Shown one piece after another: positions 11,479-23,000 of a stretch of 64,000 nt of DNA. The translations under genes and the position numbers were made by a program. The DNA comes from Chamaea fasciata (taxonomy: Eukaryota > Chordata > Aves > Passeriformes > Sylviidae), in assembly GCA_029207755.1 (NCBI GenBank), contig JARCOQ010000007.1:42923656-42987655 (forward strand), given 5' to 3'. A model generated the notes under the pieces. The model made no database searches, had not been told where the DNA came from, and saw only the letters and a program-made list of their open reading frames with translations. Position 1 is the first letter of the stretch. Each line of letters begins with the position of its first letter.

Positions 11479-11567
11479 GGGGGGCCGGGCTGGAGCCCTT
11501 TGTGATTCAAGCGTTTTGCAGAGCCAGCCTCACTAGTGGTGTCACAATAGCTGCGTGGTGATGTGTT

Positions 11568-11735
11568 GCCAGCTTTACTTGCACGTGTGGCGTTTGATTT
11601 CTCTAGTAAATTTGCTTTTATCTTGAGCCACAAGTTTTGCCATCTTTACTCCTCCAATTCTCTCCCCCAGCAAGCTGGCGGGGAGAGTGAGCCCCTGTGT
11701 GGCGCTTTGTTTCTGCCTGGGGTAAAAGCATTACC
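11568..11735 (+). mobile_element. Fragment of avian ERV LTR (3' portion)
   Basis: The order of blocks TTGCTTTTATCTTGAGCCAC, TTTTACTCCTCC-like, ATTCTCTCCCCCA, GGGGAGAGTGAGC, TGTGTGGCGCTT and GGGGTAAA parallels the end of the LTR at 28262-28412, which contains TTTATCTCAACCCACGAG, GATTCTGTCC, GGGAGTGAGTGAGC and GGGTAAACC. It is therefore the R/U5-like end of the same or a related LTR family, in plus orientation and truncated on its left side. It ends about 90 bp upstream of the protamine-like gene's TATA box, in divergent orientation. No target duplication is recognisable. Confidence 0.6.
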
Positions 11736-12696
11736 TGCCTCCCTTGTGGATGCTTAAGGGCTGCAGGGCACATCTGCTTGCCAATGGCACTAAATGGAGG
11801 GTGAGAGCCTGCTAAACCATTGTTTTCCTCAGTGTCTGCAGAGGAACTCCTGCTGCATTGTCTGGAGCACCTCCTCTCTTTCTTCTCCCCTGCCTGGCCT
11901 CTCCAGGACTGTTAAAGACTGTCATGTAGTCTTAAAGATGTTATCCAGTACTGCACTGACCTTTATCCCTACAACCATGTACTGGCAAGTTAATCTTCTG
12001 CCCAATTTTATAATTTTATATTAAACAAGAAGCTGGCACTGTCTTGGTAGGAGAAGCTTAAAAGATTCTAAGTCCTTAAATGGTGCTCAGTAAATAAATA
12101 CAAATTGGACACTTGCGCTGTTTCCTAATGGAAATTGCAACATGAAAATGAAATACCCTGGTATGCTTCAAACTTCATGGCGTGATGGCTTATAATGAAC
12201 TGCTAGCCATGTTTATAAGTGTCGACAGAAACACTGCTTTCGTTCAAGTGTATTATCATTTATGGGGAAAAAATTCTGTGGAAGACCTCAAGGGAGCTTC
12301 TGAAAACTCTGCTCAGGATATTTGGAATTTGCACTTGAGGAAAGCCCTCTGAGAACTGAATGAAGTCTACTTTTCATCCTGGTGTTTTTTATTATTTCTT
12401 CTTATCTTAGACATGAGCAGCACAAAGTTATAGTGGTAGTGCTGTACAACACTCCAGCTGTAGTGCCTTCCCTGGTGTTCTGTGTGACTTTGGCTTCACG
12501 GTTCAAGGGCAAACCAGGCTGGTGCATTCCAAGATCTGCCACCAACTCCCTGTATATGTGGTAAAATAGTTTAATTTCTTTTGGCTCTGTTTTAGTTTTT
12601 CTCAGCTGTAGGCAGTGACTGACATAATGAAAATGCTGTGAATTAGCTCTTATGGGTATTTATGAGATTGAGATCTCTCTTGACTGTATTTGAAGG
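11736..12696. other. Non-coding stretch, no gene recognised
   Basis: Composition drops back to AT-rich. I see no coding motif. Open frames at 11794-12024 and 12382-12564 are short and featureless. Confidence 0.5.
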
Positions 12697-13375
12697 ATAT
12701 TGGGAATCTGGAGAGGTCCCAGTTGACTGGAAGTTGGCTAACATTGTCACAGTTTTCAAAAAGGTCTAGAAGGATGACCCTGGATTCGACAGGCTTGTTA
12801 GTCTGACTTCAGTGCCTGGTAAGGTTATGGAGAAGATTATTCTGGGAGTTATTGAAAAACATCTGAAGGACAACACAGTTATCAGTCACAACCAGCATGG
12901 TTTTGTAAAGGGTGAAGTCTGCTTATCAGGACTTTCATTTTGCTTTTATGGCAGGGTAGCCCACCTAGTTGATCGATGGAAGCCAGTTGATGCTATCATA
13001 TTGGATTTCAGTAAAGCTTTTGATACTGTCTCTCACAGGATCCTTCTGGGTAAAATATCCAGCACACAGCTAGATAAACAAACACATCATGTGATGTGTG
13101 AGCAGCTGGATCACAGGTTGGGCATAAAGGGTTACAGTGAATGGGGTGACATCAGACTGATGACCTGTAACTAGTGGGGTTCCACAGGGCTGCATCATTT
13201 GTCCTGTGTTCATCAACATTTTCATAAATGTTTTGGACTCAAGATTTGAAGGGATACTAAGCAAGTTTGCAGATGATGCAAAACTGGGAGAAGCTGTAGA
13301 CTCCCTTGAAGTCCTGCAGAGAGACCTTGACAGATTAGAGGGCTGGGCAATCACTAAAACTGTATGGATCATCGA
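12697..13375 (+). pseudogene. CR1 LINE ORF2 reverse-transcriptase fragment (decayed)
   Basis: Part of the CR1 endonuclease/reverse-transcriptase polyprotein. The frame at 12812-13174 carries the RT block ending LDFSKAFDTVSH (about 13000-13035), the first catalytic aspartate region. After a stop near 13171 and a frame change, a second frame holds KFADDAKLG (about 13264-13290), the FADD catalytic motif, then the DLDRLEGWA segment. An in-frame TAG lies near 12767 upstream. The order of motifs is correct, but the pieces are in different frames, parts between them are shortened, and neither the endonuclease domain nor the 3' UTR is present. It is an old, dead internal fragment and cannot be translated as one protein. 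Confidence 0.88.
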
Positions 13376-16042
13376 AAGGATGATGCAAAGGGTTCTTTTA
13401 TTAGGAACATTTATTTATTTTAATTTATTTTAATTCTTAACTTATCCTTTTTATTTCACAATGTTGTTGACCAATCAGCTAATTCTTGGTATGCTTCCTG
13501 AAAAGTTTTCTTAAGAATTGGGGTATGATGTTTTCAGTAAGTGTATATAAATTTATCTTCTTTCAAATAGAGTAAGAACAGAAGTGCTGACCAGAAAACA
13601 TTTCTGGTTTGGTGGTCGGAAATGGCAGTTTCTTAATGCATGGAAACTGATCTCAATCTCAATCAGTTAGAAAATAGCTGCAAGTGAAAGAATCTAACAT
13701 GCTTTTGTGGTTTTTGTGAAAGGGGTCATTGGTTTGTATTTTTTTAACAGTATCTTGTAATATTAGAAATACTGCCTGTATTACTGTAAATTATCCGTAT
13801 AGTTTCTCTTTTATGTTTCAATGAGATTGGAAGTTTTAGTTCAGTTAGTGGTACAAAAGGCTTTTGCTCCAAGAGCAGTAAGTGATATCAACATGTATGT
13901 GATTGTCTCAGTAGCCTTTGGTAATTTTCCCCAAGGTGATTGTACCATCTAGTGTCAATGTAGTCTTAGTGGGACATATACTCTGTAGTAGAAAATGTTG
14001 TTTTAATTTACAGGCCAGCTAGTGTTCTGAGCAGGGGAACAGGGGCCAAATGGCCTGTGGGAACTAAACTTTTCTCACAGAGCTGTAAATTCTGTCATCT
14101 GGGAAGAAGAACAGAATTCTGGCTCCTCAGTGTTGAAGATAGCTCTCATTTTGCCAAAGTCAGCATACTAAACCAGACCTGTGCCTAACGTTAGCTCATT
14201 TAACTTTTACATGTTTCATATATTTGCTGCATAAACTCTTTAATTATTTGAATTGGTTTTACTTGAATTCTTTCAGTGGAGAATCTGTGAATCCCATTCA
14301 GGACTAAGGCAGGGTATAGAAAGGCTCCCACTCAATTTAATGGGATCAAAATGTAAAAAGACATATAATAATTTTTGAAGGATATTAGATGTACTAGTAA
14401 ATACCTGAAATAAAACACTGCTTTATGATTGATAATGAATATTGTTGGTATATTTAATTAATGTTGTGACCTAGACAACCTTTTTGGAGACTTAAACTTG
14501 AGGAGAGCAAAGGATTAAATTTAAAGGATGTTCTTGTATCAGTCTCGGATTGGTTTCTATTGCTACTTTCCATGTCATAGTTTACATAATACTTAAATTA
14601 ATCTAGATGTTATTCTATCTAGATGTGATTATATTCATGTCCAGATGTCTATATTCATATCAAGATACAATTACAGGGCTTTTATCTGTACTTCAGACAA
14701 CTGTGGTGAAAGTATTGATTTGTTTATGATTTCTTATTCTTTGCAGTAAAGTTGCTCTTAAGAATGACTACTGAAATAATTTGCTGCAGCTGTAACTTTG
14801 TGAGGTGCAGCTAATTAGAAATGTTTTAAATACTTTACTACAACTAATACTAATAAATACTGAGAAATTACTAATATCTCTCCCATCTTCAGTTGCATAA
14901 ACCCCCCTTGTCACTGTGGGACCTACGCAGTTCCAGCTACTCTGTTAGTTTCACATATACATTCTTACCTGCATACTTTTCCATGTAATTTATTGCTTTC
15001 TTCCTTTTTTTTTTCCAGTTACAGGTTGGTTAGGATGTATTTGTTACACCAATGCTTCATGACATGCAACAGTCAGTGCTGTAAAATACTTTCTAAGTAA
15101 AGGATACTTCAAAAATATTTCAGAATAAGTAACCTATCTATTTTTTAGGATACCTTAAGAATGTGATATCCAATAGTTAATAATCCTGCAACTGCTGAAT
15201 GAGGTGAAGATCTATCTGTGACTTAATACTGTCTGTTTATTCTGTCTCAGTTCTACTGTGAGCAATTTAGCTCTTTCAGATACTGTTCCTCATTATGACA
15301 TTCTAAAGCTTATTTATCTCAGCTCAACTTTGCTTATTTTGCAAGTAACAGTGAATGAATTAATAAATTGCATCACTGTTGTAGGAACCTGATACCTCGA
15401 ATCATTATTCTTGGTTGTTGTTGATTTCTATAATTAAAACATCACACTAGGAGTCTGGCTTGGAGTCATCTCTGAAATGTTTCTCATGTGCTGTGAGCTG
15501 GCAGTTTTTATGGCAAGACCTGGCAAAGGATGACTTCCAGACCAATCAGAGTGATGTCTTAAAGTACAGTGGTGCAACCTGAACATAATAATCCGTCGGA
15601 ATCAACTGCAGCATATAAGATTTCTCAGCTGTTATTTTAAAATTTGAAAATAGAGGGGAACATAGTACTGGCAAAAAGGATACATTTCAGAAAGATTATT
15701 AATAATGGGGCATAGGATATTTATCCTAAGTGCCAGCAAAATGAGCAGCTGGGTAAAGGTGTTGGGACTTTTTTCTAAGAAAGGGCATAGAAATCAGTGA
15801 AATTAGAAGGGAAATAAGAGTGGCCTGTAATAACTTTTCTAATCATCTGTAGTGTAGAATTTTGCATCTTTTTTTTCAAAATACCTCAAAATGTTCTTGG
15901 ACATTAAGAGAGTTAAGTACTAAGTGTGCTTTCAAGCAGTATGCATCACTTGAAGTGCTACAAAGAAGACAAAAGCACTGAAATCTCTAAGCGTCTCGCC
16001 GAGGATTCTAGATGAGGATTTGAAATGAAAACTGAGAATGTG
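13376..16042. other. Non-coding stretch, no gene recognised
   Basis: AT-rich with no recognisable coding sequence or repeat. Open frames are scarce even at 60 codons, as expected for neutral AT-rich DNA. A short run of related TCTAGATGT/CCAGATGTC words lies near 14603-14650. A T run lies near 15005-15015. Confidence 0.55.
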
Positions 16043-16045
16043 TTT

Positions 16046-16552
16046 CATAGAATCATAGGATCATTAAGGTTGGAAAGGACCTCCATGATCACTGAGTCCA
16101 ACTGTTAACTCAGCCCCACTGTTTTGATCACTAACTCATCCCCAGGTGCCACATGCACGTGCCTTTTTAACACTTCCAAGGATGGTGAATCCGCTGCTTC
16201 CCTGGACAGGCTATTTCAATGCCTGATCAGCCTTTCAGTGAAGAAATTTTTACTAATATCCAGTCTAAACCTTACCTGGCACCACTTGAGGCCATTTCCT
16301 CCTGTCTGAACAGTTGTTTCCTGGGAGAAGAGGCCAGCCCCCATCTGGCTACAGCCTCCTTTCAGTCAGTTGTAGAGTGAAAAGGTCACCCCTAAGCCTC
16401 CTTTTATCCAGGCTGAACAACCCCAGCTCCCTCAGCTGCTCATCGTCAGACTTGTGCTCCAGACCCTTCACAAGCTTTGTTGCTCTGTTTTGGACAAGAA
16501 CCTCCATGTCCTTGTGAGTGGACCCAGTCTCACCAGTGCCCAGTACAGGGAG
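16046..16552 (-). repeat. CR1 LINE fragment, minus orientation
   Basis: Begins at the left with the reverse complement of a CR1 3' end (TCATAGAATCATAGGATCAT, then GGTTGGAAAGGACCTCCATG) and runs through about 500 bp of typical CR1 3' ORF2/3' UTR sequence, including blocks such as GGCTGAACAACCCCAGCTCC and CAGCTGCTCATC. Read in the CR1 sense direction this covers the end of ORF2 and the 3' UTR. It is 5'-truncated and its reading frames are broken; the open frames seen on the plus strand here are antisense and meaningless. Confidence 0.92.
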
Positions 16553-16606
16553 ACTCCAGTACTTTCTAGAAGTTTGCGTTAAGGCTTAAACTGTAGCCTA
16601 TAAAGG

Positions 16607-16631
16607 AAAACAAACAAACAAACAAACAAAC
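16607..16631. repeat. (AAAC)n microsatellite
   Basis: About six tandem CAAA/AAAC units in an A-rich context, about 55 bp beyond the CR1 copy. It may derive from an A-rich tail, but the adjoining sequence is not recognised. Confidence 0.85.
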
Positions 16632-17020
16632 TTGATCAGGGAAAATAATGATATAAAAGAGGCTTAAAAATTTTCCCCAATATTTTTTTATTCTACTGTG
16701 TGCTTAATCCATGCCCTCATCATTCCTTCTGGTCTGCAGTTAATATCCTGAAGAAGGTGAGAAATTCTTTATCTAAACTTTAGTATTGTAATCTTAAAGA
16801 AAGGGCTTCACAATGATACTTCTAGTATTAATTTAATCTATTATACTTGTAACTAATGTCCAGTATAACTCAAATAGGTGATGTTGCAGACTTATGAAAT
16901 ATTACTTAGTTTATAAAGTATGTCAGATATCAACAACATTGTTTTGCAAGAAGCTTAGTCTTAGCTTCTATAAAGAAACATAAAAGAGTGAACAGAGGAT
17001 GGAGGTATTGTACAGACAGT

Positions 17021-17085
17021 GCATAAGAACGGCCCTGCTGGCTCAGATCAAAGGATTATTTGTGTCAGCCGTCTGATTTAACACA
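17021..17085. repeat. Possible ancient amniote interspersed repeat
   Basis: The block ATAAGAACGGCC, followed by CTGGCTCAGATCAAAGG and GTCAGCCGTCTG, resembles a widespread repeat of turtle, crocodile and bird genomes whose consensus has AAGAACGGCC, TGGGTCAGACCAAAGG and CCAGT/TCTGT words in that order. I recall the pattern but not a secure family name, and the orientation is not certain. Beyond about 17,085 the resemblance fades. Confidence 0.4.
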
Positions 17086-20000
17086 ATTCATCAGCACTAA
17101 TTTAGGAGGAAAGCATAAAGACAAAAAAACCCCAAAACTTCTCCAAAATACTGTCCCAGGTACTGAACCTTTCAATAGATTCTTCTTCAATAAGTCTGTC
17201 ATGTATTTTTTTGAAGCTACAGACATTTTTTTTTATATTTTCGTTTGGTTTTTTGTGGGCTTACAGAGGAGTATTGAGGACTTAGCATTTAGGTGTCAGG
17301 CAAACAAAATGGTGGATGGAGAAGAGAGTGGAAATGGAGACTTCAGTCAAATGAGAAACAGAATTCTTTACACTGAATTTACACTGAATGTAGGAGACAG
17401 TATAGAAGAGAGCACAGCCTGGATTCAGAGGCAGTGCCCCAGTGGGTCTTCTGAGGGGCTGAGATGGGCAATCTAGTAGGAAGTGAGCAGGTGGTTTCAA
17501 AGCTTGAAATCACAGGAAAAACCCTGTATCTCTGTTCTGTGTCATCAACTGTGCTGTATCCTGTTAACAGTCTGACAGATGACAATTTAAAGCAAAAAAA
17601 CCTCCAAATTTTTTTTCAAGCATATTTTTTATGATCTTTCTTAAATGTCTCAAAAATCTGTTTGTAAAATCTAGTACTTTTGTCTCAGCTGAGCCTGTGC
17701 TTTAAAGTCGACCAGGTCTGGAACATGTTTTTCTAAACTCATCACTAATTGCTGTTGACAATCAGTAAATTCTGGTTGCCATCTCTTTTGGTTGGAGACT
17801 TTGCTTTCTGGATCATGGTGATTTTTGTTCTTATGGTCCTCTCTTAAACAGCATGCAACAAACCCCACTGGAAAGCTCACTCTCAAAAATGGATCATACG
17901 GACTTTGGTGGAGTAGAGCACAGTTCAGAAATAAAGATTCTGTTTTGTATAAATATCCTTGATTTAAAAAAGGGGAGAAAAAAACCCAAACAGAAAATGA
18001 AATGTAAAAATGATAGGCAATGTAAAACATTTTTTCTTCTTAGGGGAAATGTATTTTATGAGACTCTGAAGCACTTCCAGCTTGTCAAATTGTTGTTAAC
18101 CAGGAAGGCTCATTTATTTTCATATTTCAAGGAAAAGACCTGTGCATTATATTTTTATTTTTAAACAAAGCAACCTAGAGAGGTGAAAATTTGCTGCCTT
18201 CCTTTTAGAGACCAGTCATTGTTTCTGTTTAGGCCGCACTAGAGATTGAGAGTAAAAAGAAAAGGCATTTTTAATAGTGATGAATTTACTACTTTAATTA
18301 ATTCTCCTGTATCTTGCTTTCTTGACATGTTTACTTTACAAATGCTTTAGCTCATGGCCATAACTTATTTTGAATGGCAAAGTATGTAATTAACATCAAG
18401 GTGAAAAACGATTATGTTTGTGAATACTGCTCTATGCCCTGCAGAAACCACTTATGTAGCCAATTTAGGTCACACATGGTTCAGTCTCTCAGAAATCTTA
18501 CTTAATAAAGCCCCAAGGTACTCTCTTTTACTGAGCAATTAACAGAAAGTGAGTTCTTTGTGTTAATGCGGGAAAAAGATAATTTTTGGAAAAGGGGGAA
18601 GAACCGTGTGAGACACAGAAATGTTTCTACACATAGTTCTGCAAAAAGCTGAAAATGTAATTTAAATGGGCACTTAAGGTGGAGAATAATATAGGCCAAA
18701 ATGCTACAATGAAAATGCTTATATATAAAGTGCAGTGGTTTATGTTTGAGATGTTCCGTCACTTTCTATCTATTTTTTCCTGACTATTTGAGTAGATGTT
18801 TCCCAAGAACTCTCCCTATATAGACATGCTGTAGAGGAATGATTCTCAGCATTTGGCATATCTATTGCACCGTGAAACTCCTTGGAAGTCTTTGCTAATG
18901 CAGGCACATAATGACAATTTAAGAGTAAGTGGTAAGCATTACACTCTGATTTGCAGTCATTATTTTGAAAAATCCAGCCCAAGAAAAACAGGGTGTTGTT
19001 CATGCTAGTTGTATGGTAGGCACTTACTACAATTACATTCTTGGCAGTGGGGACAGAAACAAGCTCTGTATGAAAACATTGTACAATAACAATATGCAAT
19101 GACCATGTGTTATTGTGTGGTACTGGAAGAGTTGCTATCAACTTGATATAGTTGGATTTCAGCTTGGATTTCTGAAGTTGGCTAGACTATGGGCTTTAAT
19201 GTGAAACATCTTTATGGTGCTTCTGCCAATACATGACTTTGTGTCATTAGACACTGATTTTTCCGGACCAAGAGAATTCCCTCTAGTATCCTTGTTAGTC
19301 AGAAAACCAATTATACTAGTCTCACAATCAGACATAATTGAGTTTTTATTCCATTTTTTAAACTCTCAAGATGCAGAAAAGTGCTATTACCAAATCAAGA
19401 TATAGTGATGGTTGAAATTTAATAATTACCTCTGTAGTCAGCACTTAGGAAGAGAGAAACGAAGAGCTGCTATAGTTGTGTGATCAATTGTATTTCCACT
19501 ATTTATACTGGCATCTGTTCTTGTGATTGCTCGATTTGCATATGTACATAAACTTTTTAGACATCCACAAAAGATGACCAAAATTTGCAACTGACTGGTG
19601 GTTTAAAGGTCTACAGTTATTCACGTGCTATACTGAGTAATTCAGTGAACCTGATGGATGGCATTTCTCCAGGCTGGGTATAAGGCAAAGCCATTGCAAG
19701 ACTACTTAGTTTCAGAAGGGACTACACCTCACTGTGCAGTAGTGATGTGGCTGTAAGCTATTTTTTCTTTATTAAAAATACATGAATCCACTGCCCTTGT
19801 AAAACAAAGGGCAGAGATAAATGCCCTTCTGCTAGAAGACACAGGACCAGGGTTGGTTAGCGTGAGTGGTTCCCATTTGGTTTGTCATTGACAGATTATC
19901 TCTTCTCAGTTCTCCTCTGAACACAGAGCAGCAACAGAGGTCAGTTGGGGTTCAACAGGAGCTGAGCATTAAACTCTGAAGTCCTCTCACTCTCCAGCTG

Positions 20001-23000
20001 ACTCTCTGTTGCTGACTATTCTCTTCTGAAAAGAGAAGGGGGACAGCACTGGTCTTCCTTCCAGCATGATGGGGGGTACTATAAGGGATTACTGTGACTA
20101 CTAGTGCAGCCAGGCAGGTGTTATGGCTTTAGGCTGCCTTTTTCCATGCAGAACCTGCTCTGAAATTCAGATGATCACTGTCTCACAGCCTGTAGTGTAA
20201 GAAAGGCAGGAAAATAAGGACCTATTCATTGGATGCCAAGTGGGTAGTTTTTCAGTGCTGCTTTCAGTGACAAAATGCTGCCTGTGAGGCTTTCTTCTGC
20301 AAGTGGCACAGAGGAGATCTCTAGATGTGATAATACTGGGTTAGAGGGTATGCATTATTATAGTCTCCTTATCCTGTTGAGGATTGGCTTTTTAGGGACC
20401 TTTTTTACACTCAGAGGACGCAGGGAACATGAAATCTGTCTTTCCTGGTACATAATGTCCCCTTTAACTTAAACTACTTAAATAGCTACCTGCAGTCTTA
20501 ACACCTTCCAAGCTTCATTTCCCCAGGTATTGTTTATTTTTCTGCTGTTTGATCCTGTACCTCAATACTGAGTGGCCCAATGATCTGCTTCCCCTGCACT
20601 CATCTCTCTACTGCCTACATGCTCTCCTTTTTCCATATAGAAACCTCCCCTTTCCATTGTGAGCTCTCTCCTTATGGAAAATTCTTCTCCTAACTATTGT
20701 GGTGCTGACAGGAAATGAATGAACAGTAATGAGGCAGTTAGATGGAGCTGACAGTTCAAGTATTTAATTTTAAAGAATGCATATATTACAGAATTCAAAT
20801 TGCATGGGACAAATCCTTATCTGATATTGCACTTTTATATTAAGAGAGTAGCTCTCAGTTGTGCCAGAGAAATCTCTCTTACTGTGTCCGTGTTTTTTTT
20901 TAATGGTAGTTGATTTTTCTGGGGATTCTTGCTTTGGAGGGTGAAATATGTTATGGATGCTGTTTCAACACATGAGTGAATGTAAAGAAATCTTTTTGGC
21001 ATTGAATCCAACTATTGCTAGACAGGTGGTTGTACCATTGGAGTGCCCTGAGCCCCAAGAACACCTGGCAGCTGTCTCGGTATCTGCAGGACGTTCAGCA
21101 ATATGATGCTCCTGGGGTATTTTGCAGCACAGCAAGGGGATTATACACTTCTCTCTGGAGAGTACACCAGTAATTCATCATTCAAAAATTTTGAAAAGAA
21201 CAGATTGTAATTATTGAAGAGGTATAATTGTCACTGCTCTAAATAAGATGCTCACCTCTTGTTTACCCAGGCCGGAACAAATTGTCTATAAGAGCACATA
21301 TTTTATTAAGTATTCTTTCTTGTTGCAGCAGCATGGCAAGCAACTCTGAGGTAAAACCGCTAAAACATCTTTGGCATCTACTTGTACTGGAATTCTGTGT
21401 TTTCTAGGTAAGGTTTAAATTATACCTGATATAACCTTGGAATAACTTTCAAGTGGAGCTATTTTTGGTTCTTCTTTTGACTTTCTTTGTGATTTTGTTT
21501 TCAATCACTTTGTGTGAACTACAGGATGGTGAATGAAGCAGTGGCAAAATATTTATGAGAGCAGTGAGGCTAGCCAGCATCTTTCTGAATTGATATGCTC
21601 TCACACATCTTATTTGAAGGCAGCTGAGGAGCCAAAGCAATTTCTCATATAAGCTACTTGACAAGAGGAGTTCTAAGTGGTTATTATATGTCTATAATAG
21701 GCCCGTGCTTTTGTTTTCTTCTGTTTCGGTTTTGTTTTTTTTGCACAAGTCAGAGTACTTGTTAGTGAGAGGATACCTCTGTATATGGTTAAGGTAATTC
21801 CATACTTCTACCTGTGTACTGTGCTTTGAATCTGTGTCTATAAAAGTTTTCATTCGTCCGGTTTTGTTGTCAATATGTGAGGAAAACTCATGACAATGTA
21901 CAGCTCAGGTAAACTTTCAAGTTTTGTGTGCAAGGTAGATTGGTTTTTAGCTGTAAGTAGGACAAGGAACTGCTCACAGCTGTGGAGACTCTTTGTACAA
22001 CATAGAATTCTAGTTCAAATATGGTCCAGGTCACTAGTGCTCATTGTTCAATTTTTGAGCTACTAGAAGGCAGGAGAAGATATCACTGCTGGTGCCTGGC
22101 TGACTGTCATCTGAGAGATAAGACAGAATAAATTAAATGTTATGAACTTCTCTGTCATCCTCAGAATTGATCCCATCTCACTGGAGAGACAGAATCATTT
22201 TGTCTCATCTCACTGGAGACACAGCATTGCAACTGGCTATATTTTACTTCAGCAGTGGATGGAAGTGTTTAGTCTCCAGCTGGAATTGTCAACCAAGCTA
22301 GAAAGTAACCTCTAAAAATTTTAGCCAATTTGTAGATATCTGAGCTTTTAATTTTATTTGAAGATAGTCATAAGTAGAAAGGTCATCTGCCTGCTTGGCT
22401 GTCAGCAGTACCAGGCTGCAGATACAATACGGCTAAATATCAGCATTTCAGGAAATTGGATGTTCTCTGTGTCAAAGGTTTATTCTTGGAGCATAAACCC
22501 GTTCTTGGAGCCATTTCAAGACACTAAGCAGAACAGATGCTGACCAAAGGACATGAGTCTGTTTTGCCTATGTTGGATATGGCATCAACTGTCCTTGCCT
22601 GAGCAATTAAGATTCTTACACTTACTGAGCTTCGACTTTTGCTGCTTCCCATGGGTATAGTGTGCCCTGGAGAGAGATGTTGTGGAAGGTAAGGAGAGCC
22701 AAAATTTGTAGTAGAATGGGTTTCTGCCAGGCTTCACTTAACACTTAACTCTGGTATTTTAGTAAGGACATACGCTTTGTTAGGAAGGGCAGAGAAGCAA
22801 GACTACAGATGTGCTGGTTGGACACTGTATAGCTGGAGTCACAAGCTTAGCCTCACCTCTAAATGTTGCCACATGAAGCCATGGGAGAAGGAGGAGAATA
22901 CTGCAGTTAGGCTGAATGTTACTGCTGTATGTCAGTGAAGGAAAATCTCCCTGTGTTCTTGTAGGAGAACGGAATATAGGTGACCTTGCCCCTGATAAGT

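Noticed and set aside
11277..11561. 94-codon plus-strand Gly/Cys-rich frame
   Set aside because: Shifted antisense reading of the CGGCTG repeat; no supporting signals.
11262..11633. 123-codon minus-strand frame with a poly-Ala run
   Set aside because: Another frame of the same GC-rich repeat; it starts inside the LTR fragment and crosses the TATA box. Ala runs are the expected shifted reading of the SR repeat.
12812..13433. Functional reverse-transcriptase gene
   Set aside because: Frames are broken and the endonuclease and 3' UTR are missing; it is a dead CR1 fragment.
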